From Nitrospirota bacterium (GTDB lineage: Bacteria; Nitrospirota; Thermodesulfovibrionia; Thermodesulfovibrionales; JdFR-88), in contig JAKBYX010000002.1 in the NCBI GenBank assembly GCA_021840255.1, positions 186,859 to 250,858 of the forward strand: a DNA stretch of 64,000 bases. The letters are read 5' to 3'. The position numbers and the translations under genes were made by a program. Positions within the stretch are counted from its first letter, which is position 1; every line of letters starts with the position of its first letter. This document shows, piece by piece, positions 16,195 to 24,432 of the stretch. The notes beneath the pieces were generated by a model that saw only the letters and a list, made by a program, of their open reading frames with translations, was not told the origin of the DNA and did not search any database.

Positions 16195-17265
16195 TTAGAC
16201 GCTGATGCTGGAGGCGAGCTTTGCGGTAAGATCTCCCACTTCTTTTGTGCCCATACCCATTTTGCCTGCGGCAAGGCTCTTTATATGTTTCCCGGTGACT
16301 TCCATCACGGCCGCCTCTACCGCCCTTGCGGCATCCGCCTGGCCAAGGTGCTCAAGCATCATCCCACCCGCGCTTATGGCGGCTAGCGGATTTATTACGT
16401 TCTGGCCCTTGTACTTGGGAGCCGAACCTCCGATGGGCTCGAACATGGAGACCCCAGCCGGGTTTATATTTCCGCCCGCCGCGATGCCCATGCCGCCCTG
16501 GATCATCGCGCCAAGATCCGTTATGATGTCCCCGAACATGTTGTCCGTGACCACCACATCAAACCATTCCGGGTTTTTGACAAACCACATGGTTATGGCG
16601 TCCACATGGGCATAGTCTGTCTTTACATCCGGGTATTCCGGTGCGATCTCCTTGAATGTCCTTTCCCAGAGGTCAAATGCAAAGGTGAGCACATTTGTTT
16701 TACCGCAGAGGGTCAGGTTTTTTCGCTTGTTCCTTTTCTGTGTATATTCGAAGGCGTACCTCAGGCATCTCTCGACGCCTTTCCTGGTGTTTATGGACTC
16801 CTGGATGGCCACTTCGTCCGGCGTCCCTTTCTTAAGCGTGCCGCCGGCCCCCGCGTAAAGCCCCTCGGAGTTTTCCCTTACCACCACCAGGTCTATGTCA
16901 TCCGGGCCCTTGCCCTTAAGCGGGCAGTCCACTCCGGGATAGAGTTTTATGGGGCGCAGGTTGATGTATTGGTCCAACTTGAACCGGAGCTCAAGGAGGA
17001 TGCCTTTTTCAAGGATGCCGGGCTTTACGTCCGGGTGCCCTATGGCCCCAAGATATATGGCATCGAAAAGTCTCAGCTCATCCAGGGCGCTTGCGGGCAG
17101 GATCTCCCCTGTTCTTAGGTAGCGGTCTCCGCCAAAATCGAAGCCGGTGTACTCCAGGTTGAAGCCGAAACGCCCCGCCACGGTGTTTAATACCTTTATT
17201 CCTTCTGCTATTACCTCCGGACCCGTTCCGTCACCGGGTATCACGGCAATTTTGTAAGATTTCAT
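16195..17265 (-). CDS. leuB: 3-isopropylmalate dehydrogenase family protein
   Basis: A 356-residue beta-decarboxylating dehydrogenase. Motifs are 'IAVIPGDGTGPEVIAEG' at the N-terminus, 'INLRPIKLYPGV', the 'VVVRENSEGLYAG' segment, catalytic Lys and Asp regions (GKTNVL, VVVTDNMFGDIITDLGA), and the NAD-binding 'EPIGGSAPKYKGQNVINPLA'. The enzyme oxidises 3-isopropylmalate in leucine synthesis, and adjacent leuD supports this. Isocitrate or homoisocitrate dehydrogenase are related alternatives. The ATG is preceded by AAGGAG. It lies 51 bp downstream of leuD, so the two are probably cotranscribed; leuC is not in the window. Confidence 0.85.
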   Translation of the reverse strand: MKSYKIAVIPGDGTGPEVIAEGIKVLNTVAGRFGFNLEYTGFDFGGDRYLRTGEILPASALDELRLFDAIYLGAIGHPDVKPGILEKGILLELRFKLDQYINLRPIKLYPGVDCPLKGKGPDDIDLVVVRENSEGLYAGAGGTLKKGTPDEVAIQESINTRKGVERCLRYAFEYTQKRNKRKNLTLCGKTNVLTFAFDLWERTFKEIAPEYPDVKTDYAHVDAITMWFVKNPEWFDVVVTDNMFGDIITDLGAMIQGGMGIAAGGNINPAGVSMFEPIGGSAPKYKGQNVINPLAAISAGGMMLEHLGQADAARAVEAAVMEVTGKHIKSLAAGKMGMGTKEVGDLTAKLASSISV

Positions 17266-17316
17266 CTCAAAAAAATCTCCTTCCGTGGGATAAATAAAAA
17301 TAAAAAAACAAAAAGC

Positions 17317-17811
17317 CTATTTGCGGGCTGCCAGTTTCTTCTTTGTCCATTCCACGAGCCCGCCCGCGCTTACAAGCTCCCGCATGAAAGGCGGGATGGG
17401 GCTTGCGCTGTAGGTCTTGCCGCCTGCGCGGATGGTGCCGGCGTCCGTATCTATCTCTACAACATCTCCCTGCCGGACATTTTCGAACAGCTCAGGGCAT
17501 TCGAATATGGGCAGCCCTATGTTGAATGAATTCCTGAAGAATATGCGGGCGAAGCTCTTTGCCACTACGGTGCTTACGCCGGCGGCCTTGATGGCCAGCG
17601 GGGCATGCTCCCTGGATGAGCCGCAGCCAAAGTTCTTTCCTGCCACGATGATGTCCCCCGGGTTTACCTTGCCGGGGAAATCCTTGTCGGCGTCCTCCAT
17701 TACATGCTTCGCAAGTTCAGCCGGATCGGAGGTGTTCAGATACCTTGCCGGTATTATCGCGTCCGTGTCCACATCGTCACCGAATTTCCAGACCTTTCCT
17801 TTTATGACCAT
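17317..17811 (-). CDS. leuD: 3-isopropylmalate dehydratase small subunit
   Basis: The small subunit of isopropylmalate isomerase pairs with the iron-sulfur LeuC to interconvert 2- and 3-isopropylmalate. The 164-residue product has 'WKFGDDVDTDAIIPARYL', 'GKNFGCGSSREHAPLAIKAAGV' and 'FARIFFRNSFNIGLP', the swivel-domain hallmarks. The frame extends 39 codons upstream, but that part is not protein-like. ATG 17811 gives the family length and follows GGAGG. It is the first gene of a leuD-leuB transcript. Confidence 0.9.
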   Translation of the reverse strand: MVIKGKVWKFGDDVDTDAIIPARYLNTSDPAELAKHVMEDADKDFPGKVNPGDIIVAGKNFGCGSSREHAPLAIKAAGVSTVVAKSFARIFFRNSFNIGLPIFECPELFENVRQGDVVEIDTDAGTIRAGGKTYSASPIPPFMRELVSAGGLVEWTKKKLAARK

Positions 17812-17853
17812 TTTCCGAGAGACCTCCACTAAAAATAGGGAATGAAAGAAAAT

Positions 17854-17881
17854 TGTATAACAGACGCGGGAATTGAAGCAA
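17854..17881 (-). promoter_or_regulatory. Candidate promoter of leuD-leuB
   Basis: On the minus strand TTGCTT (17876-17881) and TATACA (17854-17859) are 16 bp apart, giving a leader of about 35 nt before the leuD ATG. Confidence 0.4.
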
Positions 17882-17914
17882 TAGCGATGTGAAGTTTTGA
17901 TTTTTTGCATAAGG

Positions 17915-17990
17915 AGGGGAAGCCCCAAAGAAAATAAAAAAATTATCCTTAAATGGTTTTTTCTTTTCCCTTTTCCTTCGGGCTTCCCCT
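17915..17990. repeat. Exact 11-bp inverted repeat with AT-rich loop
   Basis: AGGGGAAGCCC (17915-17925) and GGGCTTCCCCT (17980-17990) pair perfectly around a 54-bp A/T-rich loop between the nuoG-like 3' end and the leuD promoter. It may end the long minus-strand redox operon. However, no T run follows on either strand, so it could equally be a long-loop mRNA stability element. Confidence 0.45.
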
Positions 17991-17997
17991 GTGTCTC

Positions 17998-20487
17998 TTA
18001 TGCCGTTTCCACCTTTACGGCCACGGTGGGCGCCTCCCCGTTTCTTGAGGGCTGGGTGAGCAGGTTCACCCTGGCATGGGCGAAATGCGCCGTCGTAAAG
18101 ACCATTCCCTGAGGGACCTCCTCCGTAACCCTGGCCTTAAGGTAAATGGTTTCCCCGTTCCTGCCGCTCACCTTCACGTAGCTCTCGTTGTACACACCGC
18201 GGGCTTCAGCGTCCGCGGGGTTTATCTGCAGGTATGCGTCAGGCGCGGCGGAATCCAGGTTGTTGGATATGGTGGTAAGGCTCCCTGAATGCTGCATGAG
18301 GTTTCCGGTGGCCAAAAGAAGCGGATGGCCGCCATCGGCAGACTCCCTCATTTCCTGCTCCACGGGTACCATGGCCAGACGCACCGGTTCCTGGTTTTGC
18401 ATGATGTTCATAAGGGCGCTTGCCGAAAGTTGGGAGAAGCTCCTGGCGTCCATGTCCGCATGCATGAGCCTTCCCAGGTTCCTTAATATCTTCCAGTCAG
18501 GGAGGGCTAGCCCGGTTTCGGGCAGGCATTTAACGACCTTTTGCGGCTTGCCCATCATGCCCACGAAGGTGCCTTCCTTTTCCCCCCAGCTGGAGGCGGG
18601 GAGCACCACATGAGCCAGCTTTGCCGTGGCGGTCAGCATTATATCCTGGACGACAAGCAGTTCCAGCCTGCCAAGCGTGTCCGTGACCCTGGCGGTGTCC
18701 GGGAAGGTGACCATCGGATTTTCACCCATTATGAACAGGGCTTTCATCTGGCCGCCGTAGAGCATCTGCCCGGCGTCAAGGCCTATCTCACCGTCAAGGC
18801 CCGTCTCCCCGCCTTCGGTCTCCCGCTGTGTTCCCCCTTCAAGCGCCATCTGTGTTCCCATCGTATTTGCGAACTCCGGTGGAAGGCCCAGGGCCTCCGG
18901 TCCCCTGCCAAGCAGGATAGCAAGGTCCATAAGGGCAAGCGCGGTGCCTTCGCCCTTCGTGTTCTCCGAGCTTCCGAAACAGGCCAGCAGCATCGGGTTT
19001 TTGGCGGAGGCAAGCTCGCCCGCCGCCTGTCCTATGGCCTCTTCGGGCACGCCAGTCAACCTGGCTGCCATCGGCATGGTGTATTTCTTCAGGTGCTCCC
19101 TGAGCTCATTAAAGCCCTTTACGGACTCCGCCTTTTTGTCGTAGAGGTCCCCTTCTATAAGCGCGCTCATGATGCCGTTTACAAGCGCCACGCCGGTTGC
19201 GGGCCTTATCCTGAGCCACTGGGAGCTCCACCTTGAAAGTTTTGTCTCCCTCGGGTCGGCCGTTATGAGAGTGGCATTAAAATCCCTGCGGGCCGCAAGG
19301 ATCTTCAGGCCGTATACCGGATGCGTGGATGTGAGGTCGGACTCCAGAACGAAAAGGACGTCTGCCTTAAGGGGCGCTTCCAGATCGAGGGCCAGCCTGT
19401 CAATGCCAAAGGTCTTTTTAAGCGCTTCCACCTGCTTGGAATAACCGAGCCTGGTCCGTGAGTCTACATTTTTGGAGCCCACAGCCAGGTGCATGAACTT
19501 TTTGAGCATGTAATTATCTTCGACCGAGCAACGCTCCGAGCCCAATGCCCCTATGGTCCGGGGGCCATGGGCCTCTTTTATTTCCGTAAGTCTTTTGGCC
19601 ACGAAATCAAGCGCTTCCTGCCAGCTGGCGGGCTCAAGTTTGCCTTCTTTACGTATGAGAGGAGTTGAAAGCCTTTGCTGCGATTCTATGAAGTCGAATC
19701 CGAACCGCCCCCTCGGGCAGAGGTCTCCTTTGCTTACGCCGACGCCGTCCTTGCCCCTGGCGCGTATGATGCGGCCGTCCCTTAAACTGAGGACGGAAGT
19801 GCATCCGACGGAGCAGTAGGGACAGATGTTTTCCTGCTCTTCCATGAACCATACCCTGGAGCGGTATTTGTATGGCTTTGTTCCCAGCGCGCCCACGGGG
19901 CAGGCGTCAACGCACTGGCCGCAGAATTCGCAATCCAGGGTCTCTTCGAACGCGGGGCTCACCTTTGTCTTGAACCCGCGGCCGATCAGGTTTATGGCGC
20001 CAACGCCCTGGTGCTCCTTGCATATCCTCACGCATTTGCCGCAGAGGATGCACCTGCTTGTGTTCCTTTCTATCAAAGGCGCGGCCGTGCACTCCGGATC
20101 ATGGTTTCTCTCGTCGCAAAACCTGCTGGCCGACGGCCCGTATTTGAAGGCCAGGTCCTGCAGATCGCATTCCCCGGCCTTGTCGCAGACAGGGCAGTCA
20201 AGGGGGTGATGTATCAGGAGCAGCTCAAGGACGGTCCTCCTGGCCTTCTCCAGCTTCGGGGTCTCCGTATGGACGACCATCCCGGCCTTGACGTGCGTGG
20301 AACAGGAGGCCAGGAGCTTCCTCATCCCCTCCACCTCTACCATGCACAGCCGGCAGCCGCCGTAAGGCAGCAGCCGCCTGTCCCAACAAAGATGCGGTAT
20401 GTGTATGCCGTTTGCCAGCGCCGCCTGAAGAATGGTGGTCTTTGGCTCCGCCTGTATGTTTTTTCCGTTTATGACCAGCTCTATCAT
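17998..20487 (-). CDS. NuoG-like iron-sulfur / molybdopterin-oxidoreductase-fold subunit
   Basis: The 829-residue protein starts with a [2Fe-2S] ferredoxin domain (PYGGCRLCMVEVEG, residues 1 to about 80). A His-Cys3 segment (HHPLDCPVC) follows, then two [4Fe-4S] motifs (CILCGKCVRIC, CEFCGQCVDACPVGA), a further CPYCSVGC cluster, and a molybdopterin-oxidoreductase fold. In formate dehydrogenases the catalytic Cys/Sec sits in the 'NVD.CARLC/U' region; here it reads NVDSRTRLGYS with glycine, so formate oxidation is unlikely and a NuoG-like electron relay is favoured. A Gly/Glu-rich low-complexity stretch lies near residue 590. ATG 20487 overlaps the NuoF-like stop (ATGA), which rules out the longer in-frame start at 20568. 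Confidence 0.8.
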   Translation of the reverse strand: MIELVINGKNIQAEPKTTILQAALANGIHIPHLCWDRRLLPYGGCRLCMVEVEGMRKLLASCSTHVKAGMVVHTETPKLEKARRTVLELLLIHHPLDCPVCDKAGECDLQDLAFKYGPSASRFCDERNHDPECTAAPLIERNTSRCILCGKCVRICKEHQGVGAINLIGRGFKTKVSPAFEETLDCEFCGQCVDACPVGALGTKPYKYRSRVWFMEEQENICPYCSVGCTSVLSLRDGRIIRARGKDGVGVSKGDLCPRGRFGFDFIESQQRLSTPLIRKEGKLEPASWQEALDFVAKRLTEIKEAHGPRTIGALGSERCSVEDNYMLKKFMHLAVGSKNVDSRTRLGYSKQVEALKKTFGIDRLALDLEAPLKADVLFVLESDLTSTHPVYGLKILAARRDFNATLITADPRETKLSRWSSQWLRIRPATGVALVNGIMSALIEGDLYDKKAESVKGFNELREHLKKYTMPMAARLTGVPEEAIGQAAGELASAKNPMLLACFGSSENTKGEGTALALMDLAILLGRGPEALGLPPEFANTMGTQMALEGGTQRETEGGETGLDGEIGLDAGQMLYGGQMKALFIMGENPMVTFPDTARVTDTLGRLELLVVQDIMLTATAKLAHVVLPASSWGEKEGTFVGMMGKPQKVVKCLPETGLALPDWKILRNLGRLMHADMDARSFSQLSASALMNIMQNQEPVRLAMVPVEQEMRESADGGHPLLLATGNLMQHSGSLTTISNNLDSAAPDAYLQINPADAEARGVYNESYVKVSGRNGETIYLKARVTEEVPQGMVFTTAHFAHARVNLLTQPSRNGEAPTVAVKVETA

Positions 20488-22331
20488 CTCGTCTGCACTC
20501 CTTTGGCCTTTTCGATCAGTTCCTTTCCCAGGCTCCCCGGGCCGATCTTGAGCGCGCCGAACTTGCACGCCTCATAGCACGAGCGGCATTTTACGCAGAG
20601 GGTCTGGTCTATGGAGTAAGGTTTTTTCTTTTCTCCCGATACGGCTTTCTGAGGACAGACCCGCGCGCACGCCCCGCAGCCCTTGCAGGACTCCTGGTCC
20701 ACATAGAAAGTGGTCAGGGGCCTGCATACGCCGGCCTTGCACCAGCCCTCTTTTATGTGCGACTCGAATTCCTCCCTGAAATATTTTATGGTGGTCAGCA
20801 CCGGGTTGGGAGCGCTCTGGCCCAGGCCGCAAAGCGACGTATTTATAATGTCATGGGAAAGGTCCTCCAACAGCTCTATATCGCCTTCCTTGCCCCTGCC
20901 CTCCGTAATGTCCACGAGCCTGTCGTGCATGACCTTGGTGCCTATCCTGCAGGGCGGGCACTTGCCGCAGGACTCATCGGTGGTGAACTCCAGGAAGAAC
21001 TTGGCCACGCTAACCATGCAGTTGTAGTCGTCTATGACCACCATGCCGCCCGAGCCCACGATGGCCCCGGTCTTCGCAATGTCCTCGAATGTGACGGGCG
21101 TGTCCAGAAGGGCCTCCGGTATGCAGCCGCCGGAGGGGCCGCCAAGCTGCACCGCCTTGAACTTTCTGCCCTTTTTCATCCCGCCGCCTATGTCAAAGAT
21201 GATCTTCCTAAGCGGCATGCCCATCGGCACCTCGACAAGGCCTATGTTGTTTACGGCCCCGGTCAGGGCGAAAACCTTTGTGCCGGTGGATTTTTCCGTG
21301 CCAAGGCTCTTGAACCACGCGGCCCCGTTCAGGATTATGGCCGGGATATTGGCATAGGTTTCCACGTTGTTAAGGACAGTGGGTCTTCTCCACAGGCCTT
21401 GGGTGGTGGTATGCGGGGGCTTTGGAATGGGCATGCCGCGTTTCCCCTCTATGGAGCGCATGAGCGCGGTGGCCTCGCCGCAGACAAACGCCCCGGCGCC
21501 CAGGTATATCTCTATATCCAGGTTGAAGCCGGTGCCCAGTATGTCATCACCCAGCAGGCCGTATGCCTTTGCGTCTTTTATGGCTTTCTGCAGTCTCTGG
21601 ACGGCCAGCGGGTACTCGGCCCGGACGTAAATATAACCCTTGCTTGCGCCGATGGCCTTTGCCCCTATGATCATTCCCTCCAGCACTACGTGGGGGTCGC
21701 CTTCCATGATGCTCCTGTCCATAAAGGCCCCGGGGTCGCCCTCGTCCCCGTTGCAGAGGATGTATTTGAGGGGGGCCTGCACCATGTAGCAAAGCTCCCA
21801 TTTAAGGCCTGTCGGGAAGCCTGCGCCGCCCCGGCCCCTCAAGTCCGCGCTTTTCATTTCCTGTATTATTTCTTCGGGGGTCATGCTGGAAAGCGCCTTG
21901 GCGGCGGCCTTGTAGCCGTCCCTCGCTATGTATTCCTCTATATTTTCGGGGTCTATGAGTCCCTTGTTCCTGAGGGCGCGCAGCACCTGGAGATTGAAAA
22001 AGGGTATCTCGCTCATGACGGGCAGGGGCTGCTTCTTCTCCGGCTCCCTGTACATGAGCCTTTCCAGCGGCCTGCCCTTAAGCAGGTGCTCCTCCACGAT
22101 CTCAGGGACGTCGGCGGGGGTCAGCTTCTCATAGAATGTGCCATCCGGGTAAACGGTCATGATGGGCCCCTGGGCGCAAAAACCATTGCATCCCGTGATC
22201 ACTACATTTATCTCTTTTTCAAGCCCCCTTTTGCGGAGTTCGGCATCCATGGCCTGCTTCACCTTGAGCCCGCCGCCAGCGATGCAGCCGGTGCCCCCGC
22301 ACAACATAAGGTTCGCTCTGAATTTATCCAT
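20484..22331 (-). CDS. NuoF/HndC-like NAD(P)-binding flavin and iron-sulfur subunit
   Basis: The 615-residue subunit has three parts. An N-terminal thioredoxin-like [2Fe-2S] domain (residues 1-90, CGGTGCIAGGG and GCNGFCAQG) comes first. The NuoF core follows, with the FMN/NADH site 'RGRGGAGFPTGLKW', 'CNGDEGDPGAFMDR', 'GAGAYICGE'-type GAGAFVCGEATAL and 'ESCGKCPPCRIGT' binding a [4Fe-4S]. A C-terminal 2x[4Fe-4S] ferredoxin ends the protein (CKGCGACARVCPQKA, CVKCRSCYEACKFGA). This layout is that of HndC/HydB-type subunits of bifurcating hydrogenases and formate dehydrogenases. It would oxidise or reduce NAD(P) in the cytosol. It overlaps the NuoG-like gene by four bases. No H-cluster hydrogenase gene is present in the window. 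Confidence 0.88.
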   Translation of the reverse strand: MDKFRANLMLCGGTGCIAGGGLKVKQAMDAELRKRGLEKEINVVITGCNGFCAQGPIMTVYPDGTFYEKLTPADVPEIVEEHLLKGRPLERLMYREPEKKQPLPVMSEIPFFNLQVLRALRNKGLIDPENIEEYIARDGYKAAAKALSSMTPEEIIQEMKSADLRGRGGAGFPTGLKWELCYMVQAPLKYILCNGDEGDPGAFMDRSIMEGDPHVVLEGMIIGAKAIGASKGYIYVRAEYPLAVQRLQKAIKDAKAYGLLGDDILGTGFNLDIEIYLGAGAFVCGEATALMRSIEGKRGMPIPKPPHTTTQGLWRRPTVLNNVETYANIPAIILNGAAWFKSLGTEKSTGTKVFALTGAVNNIGLVEVPMGMPLRKIIFDIGGGMKKGRKFKAVQLGGPSGGCIPEALLDTPVTFEDIAKTGAIVGSGGMVVIDDYNCMVSVAKFFLEFTTDESCGKCPPCRIGTKVMHDRLVDITEGRGKEGDIELLEDLSHDIINTSLCGLGQSAPNPVLTTIKYFREEFESHIKEGWCKAGVCRPLTTFYVDQESCKGCGACARVCPQKAVSGEKKKPYSIDQTLCVKCRSCYEACKFGALKIGPGSLGKELIEKAKGVQTR

Positions 22332-22399
22332 CTTTCAATGTTCCTCCACCAGGGGAAAAATTGTTTTTTCTGTTTTTTTTATTTTGTTTTTCTTCTTGA

Positions 22400-22783
22400 T
22401 CAATAAGAGTTCTCGTTGCCCATCACCAGGGCGTATTCCTGCACGATGTTGCCCCCCTGGATATGCTCGGCGAATATCCTCTTCATCTTTTCCGGGTCAA
22501 GGCAGCAGTATTTCACCGGCGCCTGGCCCAGGATCTCGACAGTGGCCATCGGCTCCTTGCTGCAAAACCCGGCGCAACCGGATGCGGTGATGATCACATC
22601 CTGAACGTCCTTTTGCGCAAGCGCCTCTACCAGCGCGCCCATCACCGTCCTGGCCCCGGCGGCGATCCCGCAGGTGCCCATGTGGATGGTCACCTTTGCC
22701 CTGTACCCGCCGTGCCTCAAGGCAAAGGTGCCCTCATACTGCTCTTTTATCTTTTTCAGGTCATCTATGGTCAGTCTTTGCAT
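22400..22783 (-). CDS. Thioredoxin-like [2Fe-2S] ferredoxin (HndB-like)
   Basis: A 127-residue protein with four cysteines in the order expected of thioredoxin-like ferredoxins: HMGTCGIAAGA, then ASGCAGFCSKEP and 'VKYCCLDPEK'. Its fold matches the N-terminal domain of the adjacent NuoF-like subunit. The longer frame upstream is rejected because ATG 22783 follows AAGGAGG at good spacing. Located between the E-like and F-like genes, it is a likely electron carrier within the complex. Confidence 0.82.
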   Translation of the reverse strand: MQRLTIDDLKKIKEQYEGTFALRHGGYRAKVTIHMGTCGIAAGARTVMGALVEALAQKDVQDVIITASGCAGFCSKEPMATVEILGQAPVKYCCLDPEKMKRIFAEHIQGGNIVQEYALVMGNENSY

Positions 22784-22829
22784 GAACGCCTCCTTCTGGG
22801 TCATTCGACCCTTCTGGGTCCGCGACCCC

Positions 22830-23687
22830 TCATTCGTACTGGGCAAGGATGTCCATTGTCTTTACAGGGTTCACGGAACCGTGGGTGTCCTTGTCCACCA
22901 CAACAACCGGGGCAAGACCGCAAGCGCCCAGGCACCTTACGCTCTCAAGTGAGAACTTCCTGTCAACCGTGACTTCCCCTATATCTATCTGCAGCTGCTC
23001 CTTGAGCCTTGCCAATATCTCCTCCGCCCTTTTCACGTAGCACGCGGTGCCCAGGCAGACCCTTACATTGTGCTTGCCCTTGGGTTTCATGCTGAAAAAA
23101 GAGTAGAAGGAGACGACCCCGTGGACTTCGCTTACCGGAAGGTTCAGCCCGCGGGCTATGTGCCTTTGCACGACAGGCGGCAGGTAGCCCACCAGTTCCT
23201 GGGCCTCCTGGAGCACCGGTATAAGACTGCCCGGCTTGTTTTTGTGCTTCCGTATTATCTCAGCCAGCTTTTCGGCCATCTCCCCGGTAAAATCCTGGGA
23301 ATCCGTCTTTACGGATTTTTTCCTGACCTCCATTGCCTTTGCCGTGGTCTCAGTGAGAAGGGAGGGCGAAAACGGCTTGGGCAGGTAGTCTATGATCCCA
23401 AGCGCAAGGGCCTCCTTTATGCTCTCCTGGGACGGGTGCCCGGTAATGAGCACGATGCATATCTCCGGGTTTTTGGCCCTCAGCCTCCGCATGAACTCCA
23501 TCCCGTCCATGCCGGGCATCTTTATATCGGTTATGACGAGGTCGTAAGGTTTTGCCCCTTCGAGCAACTCGATGGCCTTGAGGGCGGAAAGGGCGGTGCT
23601 TACATCGTATCCCTCCGGCTCAAGTATCCGCTTACAGCTTTTAAGTATTACTTCCTCATCGTCGACAACCAGAATGCTGCCTTTCAT
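22830..23687 (-). CDS. Response-regulator receiver domain fused to NuoE-like [2Fe-2S] subunit
   Basis: Residues 1-120 form a CheY-like receiver: DDEE acidic pocket, phospho-acceptor Asp in LVITDIKMPGMDG, Thr in 'VLITGHPS' and Lys in 'YLPKPFS'. Residues 135-285 are a complete NuoE-type subunit: 'KPGSLIPVLQEAQELVGYLP', 'VVSFYSFF', and the four cluster cysteines in VCLGTACYVKRAEEIL and VRCLGACGLAPVVVVD. Both halves keep their key residues, so phosphorylation could act directly on a redox subunit. The frame is continuous and the ATG has a GGAGG-type site, so this is not an annotation artefact. It opens the E-B-F-G group of the operon. Confidence 0.88.
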   Translation of the reverse strand: MKGSILVVDDEEVILKSCKRILEPEGYDVSTALSALKAIELLEGAKPYDLVITDIKMPGMDGMEFMRRLRAKNPEICIVLITGHPSQESIKEALALGIIDYLPKPFSPSLLTETTAKAMEVRKKSVKTDSQDFTGEMAEKLAEIIRKHKNKPGSLIPVLQEAQELVGYLPPVVQRHIARGLNLPVSEVHGVVSFYSFFSMKPKGKHNVRVCLGTACYVKRAEEILARLKEQLQIDIGEVTVDRKFSLESVRCLGACGLAPVVVVDKDTHGSVNPVKTMDILAQYE

Positions 23688-23820
23688 TTCACTGAATCCT
23701 CCTTGTACAGAAACAACGGGTCACAAAATCCTCCTTAAACAGAAAAAGCGGGTCGCTGAATCGTCCTCAAACGGAAAAATCCGGTTCTCTTTTTTCCTTT
23801 CAGACAAACTAAAAAAACCT
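23688..23820. other. Short gap between signalling and redox halves of the operon
   Basis: 133 bp with no ORF and three imperfect copies of a short motif on the plus strand (ATCCTCCTT..ACAGAAA / AATCCTCCTTAAACAGAAAAAGCGGGT / TCGTCCTCAAACGGAAAAATCCGGTT) at about 22-28 nt spacing. It may hold a promoter or processing site for the redox genes. Confidence 0.3.
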
Positions 23821-24432
23821 CTAAACCTTATTATGACTCTTTAGCGTCATCTTTGCCTGTTCCCTGCCTGCGGCAACGGCCCGGTTAATGGAATCCCTGA
23901 CCATGATAAGTATCTCCGGCAGGTTAACCGGCGTGTCTCCGAGCGCCTCCTTGAGCGCGTCCGAATCAAACCCGTAATGGAAACCGCCGCCGTTTCCGGA
24001 AGCGCTGGAAATGTCATAAAACAGGACGTATCGTATCTCCGGGTGGCCGCACATCATTGAAAGCATGGTGGCCCCGATGTCGCCCAGCGGTTTCCTGTCT
24101 ATATGGCTGCACCTGAAAGAGGCGAAAAGGGTGGTCCCCCTGCCTGGCTCCGAATCCAGGCGGAATTCCCCGCCGCACTCCGTGGCCGCCTGTTTCAGAA
24201 GGGGTATCCCCAGCCCGAAACGCTTTTTCTTTTTCCTGTTGTCTCCGCAAGTGAAGAAAGGGTCCTCCGATTTAAGCAGCGTCTCTTTGTCCATGCCGCG
24301 GCCGTCATCCTCCACGCTCAGCGAACAGTTATCCTTGCCGTGGTCTTCCGCTATCCGTATAACGATCTTTGTTGCCCCCGCATTTATCGAGTTTTCGGCA
24401 ATATCCAGTATATGGAGCGATAGGTCTTCCAT
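23821..24432 (-). CDS. GHKL (HATPase_c) ATP-binding protein
   Basis: This 203-residue protein has the Bergerat ATP-binding fold: an N-box in 'DIAENSINAGAT', a G1 box in VEDDGRGMD and a G2 box in RFGLGIPLLKQAA. There is no histidine-phosphotransfer domain. The C-terminal 80 residues are not recognised. Stand-alone proteins of this kind accompany HydA/Nuo-like gene sets in anaerobes and may phosphorylate or sequester a partner. It overlaps the PHP gene by one base, so the two are coupled. The neighbouring receiver domain is a possible target; that is inference. Confidence 0.78.
   Translation of the reverse strand: MEDLSLHILDIAENSINAGATKIVIRIAEDHGKDNCSLSVEDDGRGMDKETLLKSEDPFFTCGDNRKKKKRFGLGIPLLKQAATECGGEFRLDSEPGRGTTLFASFRCSHIDRKPLGDIGATMLSMMCGHPEIRYVLFYDISSASGNGGGFHYGFDSDALKEALGDTPVNLPEILIMVRDSINRAVAAGREQAKMTLKSHNKV

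Noticed and set aside
17998..20487. Formate dehydrogenase alpha subunit
   Set aside because: The catalytic Cys/Sec position holds glycine, and the domain layout fits NuoG-like subunits better.
20757..22406. 549-codon open frame on the plus strand opposite the NuoF-like gene
   Set aside because: It is antisense to a clearly conserved gene, has no ribosome-binding site and an Ala/Gly/Val-rich composition typical of a shadow frame in GC-rich DNA.
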